Below, piece after piece: positions 1 through 8,924 of a stretch of 64,000 nucleotides of DNA. The notes beneath the pieces were generated by a model. That model saw only the letters and a list, made by a program, of their open reading frames with translations. It did no database searches and was not told where the DNA came from. The stretch comes from Ziziphus jujuba (lineage: Eukaryota > Streptophyta > Magnoliopsida > Rosales > Rhamnaceae). The translations under genes were made by a program, and so were the position numbers. Numbering within the stretch: the stretch's first letter is position 1; every line of letters starts with the position of its first letter. Location: NCBI RefSeq assembly GCF_031755915.1, contig NC_083382.1:12163001-12227000 (forward strand). The letters are read 5' to 3'.

Positions 1-1585
1 AATTTATTTAAAAACCCAAAATATAATTTTTGATGCAATACATGCACTAAGTCAACATAAATCACCATCATAAGCTCAAATAACAATTTCTTAAATATTA
101 AACATATATAGCACATTTTTCATAAATTCAATTAGCACCATATATATATATATTTTTTTTCACAATCCCAAAATATAGTTCGATGACATTACATATATTA
201 ATCAATCATAATTTGACATTATAAATTTTAAATATCAATTTCTCTCAATATCAAACACATTTATTTTTCATAATTTCAAATAACACAAAATATATATTTT
301 TAATAGTCCCCAAAATAGTTTAGAAGGTGGGTCACTCACCTCGAGCATGCAATCCAGCCAAGATCTTCCATAGGATCAATTCTATGACTCACACGTGCTC
401 CTAGAATAACAATATTACACAGGATTAAATAAATTAATATTTTATTCGGATACATAATATCTGGTATCCGGGGAAGCGAACACAAACGACAACCAAAATT
501 TACAAATGATATACCGAATTGATGCATGTGAAGCGAGGATTATGAATATGGTCTTACTTCTCGGAGATCGGACCTGAGGTGGCCGGAATCTAGCCGGAAA
601 GCTTTCGGATTTTAGACCTTCGATTCTCACAATCCGTTAAGAACTGAGGCAAGTGGACATCGAATTTGGGTTAAGGGGGTCGAAATTAGTGGGAAAAGAT
701 AGGCGGTACAACCGTAAACTCGCCAGAAGTCAATTTCCCGATGAGCCGCCTTGGTCACCGGAACCCATCACTGCCGGCGGCGCGTCCGGTGGCCATTGGT
801 CATGATTTTTGGTGGAATGGTAGATTGGGAAACGGGTGAAGCAATAGGATTGGCGGTGAGGCAAACGGAGGTCTGGTTTGGGAGAAATCTGCCGGAGAAG
901 GAAACAGGTCGATCGTTGGAAAACACCCCAATCTGGGTGGGTCGCCGGCGATTTGGCCGTGATTTTTGGTTGACCGGGCAGTTTTTAGGTGGATTTCAAG
1001 GTGGGGTGGCTTGTGTACGGAAAGGGTGGCCGGTGGTGGTGGTCTCTCCTCTCTCTCTCTCTCTCTCTTCCCCCCGACCCACATGTATTTTGGCCAAAAT
1101 AAAAGCCACCCATGGGTGATACTGTTCACTCACGGGATTGGCTGAGAACACAATACATGGCACACAATATTCACTCAATTAAAAAATATATTAAAATATT
1201 ATGGTATTTGGAAAACTTTGCAGGTCAATAGATTTTTAACCTGGTGTCCAAATTAGATGTGCCACTAGTCTATGAACTCGTATTGATGAGTATTTCACAA
1301 CCATGCATAAGTCAAAGCTCAATTTTACAAAAATAAAAAGTCAACTCGAGCACCATTGGACAGTTTGGACCTCAACTTGTTTTGCTCATAACTTTCAAAC
1401 TGTAGCTTTGTTTTCAACGTGCTACTAGTCTATGGACTCATGTCGATGCATACTTCGCAATGGTGTCTAGGTCAACTTGAAATTTTATCTGAATCAAAAA
1501 GACAAAGTTGGATCCTCTCGGTCAGCAATGATCAAATCCAGTCAACGTGCAAAAATTTTGGTATGATTTAGGATGGGGCATTACA
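1..1585 (-). mobile_element. Giant Ty3/gypsy-family LTR, cut by the window edge
   Basis: On the minus strand this begins TGTAATGCCCCATCC at 1585 and carries the landmarks of the other giant LTRs here: repeated GTCAA/TTGAC motifs near the end, a CT-rich microsatellite near 1045-1070, a GC-rich Pro/Arg-coding tract, and the GGTGGGTCACTCACC box near 326-341. The other end is outside the window, so solo or full-length status is unknown. It lies against a short TRIM fragment, into which it probably inserted. Open frames inside it (for example 751-1119) are GC-rich by-products. Confidence 0.8.
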
Positions 1586-1651
1586 AAAGGTATCCACACC
1601 CAATTATAAAGAGTTGTCCGTTCTCCTTTCCAACCGATGTGGGGCTTCACA
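1586..1651 (-). mobile_element. TRIM LTR-end fragment
   Basis: The stretch with CTTTCCAACCGATGTGGGGC and ending CTTCACA matches the ends of the TRIM LTRs near 59030-59073 and 59500-59534. The rest of this TRIM should lie left of the LTR at 1-1585, outside the window. It shows nesting: giant LTR inside TRIM inside LTR-m. Confidence 0.6.
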
Positions 1652-1983
1652 ACTAGTCTATGACCTCATCTCGACGAGTACTTTACAATGACACATGAGT
1701 TAAAGAAAAATTTCATAAAAAAAAGTCAAACCTGATACCCTCGAACAGTTTGGACCGCATCTTGTTTTGCTCATGTCTATCAAACCGTAGCTCTGTTTTC
1801 AATGTACCACTGGTCTATGAACTTGGGTCAATGCGTATTTTGTAATGGTACCTTGGTCAAAGCAAAATTCTATGCCGGATAAAAAAGCAAAATTTATCCC
1901 ATCTCGGGAAATGGCAGTCAAACCCAACAAATCTTGGTCAATGTGAAGAAAAATTCCAGTGTACTTTGGGATGCGGCGTTACA
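1652..1983 (-). mobile_element. LTR-m, 5'-terminal piece (block 1)
   Basis: The sequence aligns with 12953-13283 and 34280-34613. It ends on the plus strand in GGGATGCGGCGTTACA, the inverted start of the old block-associated LTR called LTR-m. The following bases match the gene-segment start in the other blocks (TTTGCTAATTAAA). It is more diverged than the solo LTRs, which fits an older insertion. Confidence 0.75.
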
Positions 1984-2689
1984 AGTTTGCTAATTAAAGA
2001 GGAAAATATAAGTTAAGTTTTTATAACATTGTTACGTCTAGCACGCAATTGCTTCTTGATAACTGAGGATTTACTCACTTATTGGTATCTTTTTAAGGCT
2101 TAATTAGTGGTGAGAACTCAAGCTTTCAAGTTATTTGTTGAATTTTGTGTGCAGTTTGTAGGAACGCTTCAAAATTGGATTTTGTTGTAAACTGGGTGAT
2201 CTTTGAAGCTATTAAGAGGAGTCTTAAAAATTCGAGGTTTTATTGAAGCTTGAAGCATTGTGGAGAAGCCTAAATTCATTTTAGGGAGTTTTCAAAGAGG
2301 CGAGGCAGTAGTCAAGGTCCTTAAGAACCAAATTTCATGCATCTCTCACCATTTCAATGTGCCCCTCACCAATTCAGCATGCCTCTCACCTCCAGCTCCA
2401 ATTTTCCAAGCATTTGATTCCCCAAATCAGTTTCTTTGGAACCTAAGCACCATATTTGGCGCAACCCTCTCCAAGTTTTTAATGAGTGGACTCCAAGAAC
2501 TAATCCTAGCCATTGAATAAAGTTTTCATGGATAGATTAGCCTCTTTTTGATGGTTTTATCATGTTCTCAAGTGTGGAGGCTCATTATTAGGCCTTAGAA
2601 GGAATGAACACTACGATAGTTGCATGAATCAAGCCAAACATTTGGAACCTTGGAAAAGTTGCACTTATTTTTGAAGTTTGAATAAGAAT
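1984..2689. repeat. Start of tandem gene segment, block 1; weak 86-codon ORF
   Basis: This 0.7-kb stretch recurs at 13284-13990 and 34614-35290. It holds a plus-strand open frame at 2260-2520 that would start at GTG and whose product resembles nothing I know. The frame is open in blocks 1 and 2 but has an early stop in block 4. I regard it as probably non-coding. No other gene is visible. Confidence 0.5.
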
Positions 2690-3460
2690 CGTTAACTTGT
2701 CAGTGAAAATGATAGTGCATTTAGATTTTTCAAGCCTAATATCATGTCCAAATTCAGTATTCCATAGAATTTATTGTCATCGGAGTAAAAATGTTCAAGG
2801 TTTGTCATTCTTCTAAATGAATAAGAAACGGAACCATGCAATTTATTATTTTCAACGTCAAGGTAAGTAAATTTTGTGAGGTTTCCAAGGCAAGAAGTAA
2901 TGTGACTGTAAATTTATTGCTATCAAGATGTAAGTAAGTGAAATGGGTGAGGTTTTGAAGCAAACAGGGGAATTGAACATTGAAATTGTTACTTGAAAGG
3001 TCCAAAAAAGTGAAGCTCGTTAGTCTACCAAGGGAAGATGCCACAAGACAATGCAATTTGTTTGTTCGAAGAATTGAGTGAGTTAAAAGAGTGAAGTTTT
3101 CAAACCAAGATTGAATTTCACCTTTGAGTTGACTCTTTTCAAGCCACAAAACAGTAAGCTCGGTTAAGTTCTGAAGAAAAGAAGGGATTTGACCCTGAAA
3201 ATTGTTTTCTGAAAGATCCAAAAAGGTAAGCCTTTTTGTAAGTGAACACGGTATGCAAACCATGGAATGTATTATTTTCAAGGATGGGGTGAGGTATTGG
3301 CTAAGGGTTCCCGTACCAAGACTTAATGTAGCTAAAGAGCGTAAACCCATATTAAGCATTTATAGTTTAGGTTTCCAACTATCTGATGTAATAGTGATAT
3401 ATAGCCAGCTCCAAATACCGCCAATTCTTGAGAATGGGTTGCTAACTCAGAATTAGGATC
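2690..3460 (-). pseudogene. LRR receptor-like protein fragment, block 1
   Basis: Reading leftward from about 3460, the minus strand encodes extracellular plant leucine-rich repeats with the LxxLxLxxNxFxGxIPxxLxxL pattern. Good examples are LTFLDLSENNFQGQIPSFL and FTFLDLSSNNFNVQFP. The longest open part is 2805-3359. A stop near 3360 and a frame change near 2900 interrupt it, and no transmembrane segment or C-terminus follows. Whole RLPs run to several hundred residues or more, so this is a short relic of a cell-surface defence or development receptor. The cognate N-terminal exon appears only in blocks 2 and 4 (16542-16741 and 37449-37649), upstream of the DEFL gene. Confidence 0.8.
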
Positions 3461-3983
3461 TGGAAAACTCAACAACAGTTGGGTTTAAAAGGCTAACTTA
3501 CATGCTGCCAAATTTCCCAATTATCTTGAAATGGAAAAAGTAAATGTTTCCCTTTATATGGTTTATATGACTGTCTCTTGCGTCAAAATTTCTCTTCATA
3601 CAAATAAAGAGGATCCTCCTACTGTATTCCTAATATGGTATCCCTGTAATTTGCACCGTTGCTTGGTTTAGATAAAATTTAACATGATGTAAAAAAATGA
3701 CATATAATAACCTGTTGGTGTGGGGGACTTCCCTAAAGGTTTTGCTAGAAAAATATATTTATTAGGCTCTTATAGGTCAAATATTTACAAATTATTTGAT
3801 TTTCTTATTAGAATACATCCATGAATGAAAATAATACACTATCAATCAATGCTAGCAAACGTGGAAATAAAAGCCAAGCAACATACGGTGGAATTTTAAA
3901 AAAAAAAAAAAACTTAATATTAATATTGGAAGAAATAATTGTTTAATTATAAAATCATTAAGTGAGAGAGCATGCAGAAGAGA
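3461..3983. other. Intergenic part of tandem segment, block 1
   Basis: The stretch is AT-rich with a poly-A run near 3897-3912. It is shared with 14760-15370, 24075-24713 and 36060-36695. No coding sequence or RNA gene is visible. In block 1 it lacks about 100 bp present in the other blocks, just left of the DEFL stop codon. Confidence 0.5.
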
Positions 3984-4361
3984 TCAACAATAGCGGTGAC
4001 ATCTGTGACGGCCGCCTTTTAGTTTACATTCACCTCTTCTACAGTCTCGTTTGCAGAATCCGTCACATCTGCCATCGTCATTTCCTGGTATACAAATGCG
4101 AAATTTCTCATTCTCAGTGTGACACACTGCAGCATCCACTTTGTTGTATTCTGTTAAATAAACAAAAAGAAAAACAAAAATATGTTAAAATAAAGGATAT
4201 TATCAAAATCCATAAAAATTAATTAACAAAAAGCAAAATACTAAAACAAAAACAAAAACATCCATTCCTTAAATTGATATGCCAAGATGATATGCATTTA
4301 TTGACAACACAAAGAATGCAACAAGAATCAGTACTATCACATTAGCTTTGAACGTGGTCAT
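3984..4361 (-). pseudogene. Defensin-like peptide gene copy 1, broken
   Basis: Exon 1 (4361 to about 4298) encodes a signal peptide beginning MTTFKANVIVLILVAFF. Exon 2 (4150-3984) encodes a cysteine-rich domain. Compared with copies 2 and 3, the splice donor after exon 1 is changed from GT to AT. Two cysteines are replaced: the CC pair became CH, and the final CHCYC became CHRYC. The TATA-like CTATAAATT found about 100 bp upstream in copies 2 and 3 reads CCATGAATT here. A solo LTR inserted about 230 bp upstream of the start codon. These changes together argue that this copy is dead, although exon 2 stays open. Confidence 0.8.
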
Positions 4362-4639
4362 TTTTTTTTTCCAAACTCTTTACTCTGACCTTACAGATTA
4401 ATTAATTTAAAGAACAATATCTCTATTTTGGTTGTCTTCGAATATTTAAATAAATTCATGGAAAAAGAGATAGCAGACAAGATTGGAAACTAGAAAGGAA
4501 TAAAACGAAGCAGGTCACTAATTTTAGTAATAAATGCATAATAAGAGGAACTATATAAAAAAAAAAAAAGTTGAAGATATAAGTGGTATGTAACACCCCG
4601 TCCCAAAATATAACGAAAATTTTCCAACTTTGGCCGAGG

Positions 4640-4720
4640 TTGTCCGTTGACTGTTGACCGTTGACCCAAGGGGTCAAAATTTGACTTTTGACTCGGATGA
4701 AATTCTAGGTTGACTGAGGT
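4640..4720 (+). promoter_or_regulatory. W-box (TTGAC) cluster in LTR U3
   Basis: Within about 80 bp there are seven or so TTGAC or GTCAA cores, for example GTTGACTGTTGACCGTTGAC followed by GGGGTCAAAATTTGACTTTTGACTC. TTGAC[C/T] is the binding core of WRKY transcription factors. The cluster lies at the start of the LTR, where U3 enhancers sit, and is kept in all giant LTRs with this end visible: 8970-9045, 19130-19205, 29440-29520 (inverted), 30720-30810, 46070-46130 (inverted), 60515-60590. Function is inferred, not shown. Confidence 0.5.
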
Positions 4721-5012
4721 ACCGTTACAAAGTACACGTTGGCACGAGTTCGTAGACTAGTAGCACGTCGAAAACGAAGCTACTGTTTGAAAGTTATGAA
4801 AACAAATTGAGGTCCAAACTGTCCAAAAGGTGCCGGGAGTTGACTTTTATGGTTGTAGAATTTTGCTTTGACTTTTGTATGGTTGTAAAGTGCTCGTCGA
4901 TACGAGTTCATAGACTAGCGGCACGCTTAAATTGGACATCTGGTTAAAAAGTTATGGACGTGTGAAGTTTTCCAACTACCGTAATATTTTAATGTTTTTA
5001 AATCGGTGAACA

Positions 5013-5934
5013 GTGAAATGCCACATGTCGATATCTGAGAGGTCCACGTGGGTGAACAGTGTCACCCACGGTGGTTTTTATTTTGGCAAAACGGGGGGAA
5101 GGGGAGAGAAGGAAAAAGAGGAGAGAGAGAGAGGTAGAGAGAGAAACGATCGGCCACCACCGGTTGGTCACCGTCCGGCCACCAGAGGGCCACACGCGCC
5201 GGCCAGGCAGGAGCGCCTCTCCATTTCCGACCGACCACCCAAATTTCACAGCCAACCGACCGGCGACGCACCCGGATCGGAGCGTTTTCCAGCGACGGCG
5301 ATTTTTCCCCTCCACCACCGGCCACCGCCGATTTGCATAGTTTTCGGCCACCCCAAGCTACACGCGCCTGACCGGTCTCTCACCCGTGGGAGTTCTGGCC
5401 TACCCGCCAAATTGCACGGCTACCGGACCTCCGACGGGCCGGAATCGGAGTATTTTCCGGCGAGGGGCCGAAAATCTTCAAACCCAGATCTCTTCGCCGT
5501 CCGGCCTCCGTTTGCCTCACTGCCAGTCCCGTTGGAACCCTCTCCCCTCGATCTACAAAACCCCCAAAAATCTCGGCCATCGGCCACCGGACGTGCCACC
5601 GCGGGCGACGGATGTCGGTGACCGCGGCGGCTCGCCAAAAATCACTGTTTTGGCGAGTACCCAGTTGCACCGCCGGTCCCTCTCCACTAATTTTGACCCC
5701 CTGAATCCAAATCCAGTGTCCTTTTCCTCCAATTCGCGATGGTTTGGGAGAATCGAGGCTTTAAAGACCGAAAGCTTTCCGGCGAGATTCCGATCGCCTC
5801 GGGTCCGATCTCCGGGAAGTAAGACCGGATTCGTAATCCTCGTCACTCAAGCTTCAATTCGGTATATACTTTGTCAATTTTGGTTAACGTTTGTGTTAGA
5901 CCCCCCGGGTACCGGGTGTTATTTACCCGAATAA
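5013..5934 (+). other. GC-rich LTR tract with recurrent long open frames
   Basis: Two overlapping frames are open: 5013-5621 (202 codons, starting MKCHMSISER) and 5386-5934 (182 codons). The same frames are open in other LTR copies: 31157-31711 and 45218-45745 (minus) for the first; 31359-31973, 19982-20281, 60113-60451 and 28401-28823 (minus) for the second. The translations are Pro/Arg/Ser-rich with no domain I recognise. GC-rich sequence has few stop codons, so this may be chance plus recent shared ancestry. Confidence 0.35.
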
Positions 5935-6630
5935 AATATTAATTTATTTGACTGTGTATGAATTGTGTTCTAGGAGCACGTGTGCGTTGTGGAATCGATC
6001 CTATGGTGGATCGTGGTTTAATTGCGTGCTCCAGGTGAGTGACCCACCATTAAAAATATTTTGGGATAATTAATTATATTTATTTGGTGTTTAATTGATA
6101 TTTGAAATTATGCTCATGTGGTGCAATTTAATTGTAATTGTGGAAAATTATCATTTTATAAGTATGTATATGTTTTTTGGTGCTAAACGGAATTTTGGGT
6201 TATTAAGAAATTCCCGACTATTATTATTATTATGATTTAATTGTATTTATTACACATGAGCAAGGTATTTTCATAAATTAATTTGTGTCTGGATTTTTAT
6301 ATTATTTTGTGGGCATAATTGGTTTAAATATTTTAAGGAAAATATTTGTTTAATTGGTGGTTTAAATTTTATAATTATGCCCCGTGGAATATTATTTGTT
6401 GGACCTCGTGTTACGAGAAAAATTATTTTTATATTGTTATCGATGGTTTCGTACCGAGTATGTTAAAGGAAAATGTGGGATGGTGAAATTTAAAACTGGT
6501 ATATTTCACATGGTAATTTTTGGAAAATCAGTACGGTAATAATTAATTTAATAATTATTTTAGACGCACTCATACAGTATTGGTGTTCCGATGTATATGT
6601 GGTTAGCGCGTAAGTTGTTATGTCTCCCGT

Positions 6631-6838
6631 GAGTTGTCATTGGACCGAGGGCAGGCAAGTTTTATATAGTGCACATAGCCGCCCCCCTCCTTGGCCGGGA
6701 TGACGGTTTTAGCAGTGGTATTCTCGGGATGCCGAAGTGCCGTATGCAAGTTTTTCTCTTTAATCTCTTCGCCAGTCGGTGATCGAGATGCTGGGTATCG
6801 GAGGGCATCACTGGTATATGGTGTAGTGCGTCAAGTAT
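6631..6838 (+). repeat. Conserved LTR core module
   Basis: This runs from about GAGTTGTCATTGGACCGAGG to GTGCGTCAAGTA. It contains GGGCAGGCAAG, a GCCGCCCCCCTCC tract, TGCAAGTTT-TCTCTTTAATC and CACTGGTATATGGTG. It recurs at 10791-10997, 20957-21163, 32625-32843 and 62462-62675 on the plus strand. On the minus strand it recurs at 8195-8395, 23030-23215, 25905-26110, 27475-27655, 42340-42560 and 44035-44250. It stays recognisable even in old LTR-m copies whose flanks are strongly diverged. Confidence 0.7.
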
Positions 6839-7630
6839 AAATTTTCGGATAGAAATTTCAAACCCCAAAGTGTTCAAAAATTATTTATTATAATTTATTA
6901 CATTTTATTTATATTTGGGGTATTTATCTATTGTTTATGAAATTAATTGATCCCTTGGTTTTCGGAAAATACGAATATCGGGTTTTGTGAAAATGTTTTA
7001 AAAGAGGAACATTTCCAACGGAGTGAATAGTGAGAGTTTTGAGTGAAATTATTACTTTCAATTGTTTATTATTTATTATTTATTTAATTGTTGGTATTAA
7101 TTAAATTCCTTTATTTGTTATATTATTAATATTAAAAGTGTTCAGTAGATAGGGTCACTCACTGAGATGATTAACATCTCACGTTTTTAAATTTAAGCAT
7201 TGATCATCCAGGTTGGGAGACGTTGATCGTCCGGGGCGAGCCCGACGTCTCAGTTCATTGCCCGAAAGTCCAAGAAGCATTTCTTACATTTTTCCTCCCC
7301 ATCTTGTATTACTTCTTTATCTGTCATTGTATTAATTTCATATTTATTGGCATAATGCTCTGTATACTGTCCTGGACATTTATGTATTAATTATGCACTG
7401 GATTACTATTATTCATTTGGGGTGCTGTAATTTTTGTGTAATCAACTTATAGTAATGTGGGAGGAATAAAGGGATGTTTATAGAAGTGTGTTTTCAGTGC
7501 ATGAAATTTTTGGTTAGTCCTACTCTTAGGGGAGGTGATGCCGGATTTTCCGTTGGAAGGTTCGGTGGTATTTCCCTGGGATCAGGGCTTGTCTAGGGTT
7601 CCGGTGAGGAATTTTGGACGGGTCCTGACA

Positions 7631-7767
7631 TGGTACCTTTTTTAAATTATTTAAAGCTAAATAAGGAAAACCAATCGTTGATGAATCGTTGCAATTATCT
7701 AACAAATCAACTAACATTTTCAATATTTAGAATATTAAGTTAATAATAATTTGTTACTATTAGTATA
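7631..7767. repeat. End of block 1 segment and deletion junction into LTR-m
   Basis: This continues the sequence interrupted by the solo LTR and matches 15977-16115 and 25325-25465. At ATATGCC (about 7765) it jumps into the middle of LTR-m. Relative to blocks 2 and 4 it lacks the RLP N-terminal exon, about 1 kb of flank and the first part of LTR-m. Block 3 has the same junction. Confidence 0.65.
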
Positions 7768-8924
7768 GATATATGCCTTTTATTATATAATTTATTAAAT
7801 TTACTATATAAATCAATGAAATAATAAATAATAAGGAATTATTTTAATTAGTTTAAAATACCTCAATTTGCATAGGCAATAAAATACATTAAATTTCATG
7901 TTAAAATCCAACATTGAAACAATAATGAAAACATGAATAAATGCATTCAAATAATCAATTTCAGTAAGTAGAATAAGTCAATTAAATAATAGAAGAAATA
8001 TTTAAATCAGTTTACAACGTCTATTTGAAATAAGCCATTTTAAATCAACAAATCAATTTAAATAATAAAATATGGTAAAATGTATTTTTAAAACATTAAT
8101 ACGAATAAATGATAAAAACATAATAAAATACATTTTAATTTTAAATACTCTTTTAAAATATTATTATTTTGGAAATCGTATCGATAAAACCAGTTGATGC
8201 ACCAAACTATATACCAGTGACACCCGAGGGTACGTAGCATCCCAAGCACCGTCTGATGGAAAAGTTAAAGAGAGAAACTTGCATCCTGCCGCTTTGGCGC
8301 CGCAATAGCACCAATGCTTATAGCTACCATCCCGGCCATAGAAGGGGCTGACTATGGCTGATATATTAAACTTGTCTGCCCTTAGGTCCATAGCATCTCA
8401 TGGGAGAGCGTACAACTTGCACGCTTATCAACATATCACAAATACAGTAAAACATACGAGTATTGTATGATGTATCTAAGAATTGGTAAAATCATATGTT
8501 TTCCAAATCTCGAATCTCATAAATACCATTTTCAAATCCGTTAATCCACATCACCTTTAAACCATCGTCATAAATCCAATCACTTAAAATCCATCAATTT
8601 CAAATATACCAAATTTCCTATGGCAATAAGTCAAGCCCTTAATGTTTAAATGCATAAATATATTTTTGAAACATAACAATTTAAAACAATATTTTTCTCA
8701 AATCCTTAAAATCCAATTTAAATAAAAAATATCATTAAAACCACGTAAAATTCATGCATAATTAAATTTCCACAATTCACCAATACCATAAAATAAATTC
8801 CACAATTATTTCAATGCATAATAAATTTAAATGAATATTTTCCTTCAAATCCGTAAAATCAATTTATATAAAAAATAATATTAAAACCTCATAAAATTCA
8901 TATATTCTTAAAATCATACACACA
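7768..8924 (-). mobile_element. LTR-m, left part (block 1/2)
   Basis: Old minus-strand giant LTR, starting internally at the shared deletion junction and carrying the conserved core at 8195-8395. It is interrupted at 8925 by a plus-strand solo LTR and resumes at 11750. Parallel copies lie at 25466-26682 and 41930-42633 plus 57247-58184. Confidence 0.75.

Larger units (their letters stand above)
4589..7630 (+). mobile_element. Solo giant LTR (Ty3/gypsy family), TSD TGGTA
   Basis: The element starts TGTAACACCCCGTCCC and ends GGGTCCTGACA. It is flanked by TGGTA at 4584-4588 and 7631-7635. The empty site is preserved in blocks 2 and 3 (15971-15982 and 25320-25332), where AAGTGGTACC is uninterrupted. 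No primer-binding site, polypurine tract or gag-pol is inside, so it is a solo LTR of 3,042 bp. Inside are a W-box cluster (4640-4720), two copies of a CACGAGTTCRTAGACTAG unit (4743-4925), a GA-repeat (5120-5145), a GC-rich tract with long open frames (5010-5930) and the conserved core (about 6631-6838). Confidence 0.93.

Noticed and set aside
2260..2520. 86-codon plus-strand frame repeated in blocks 1 and 2
   Set aside because: It starts at GTG, has no recognisable domain, and is interrupted by a stop in block 4.
3962..4222. Plus-strand frame repeated at 15350, 24692 and 36674
   Set aside because: It is the antisense of DEFL exon 2; the minus strand has the signal peptide, splice sites and cysteine pattern.
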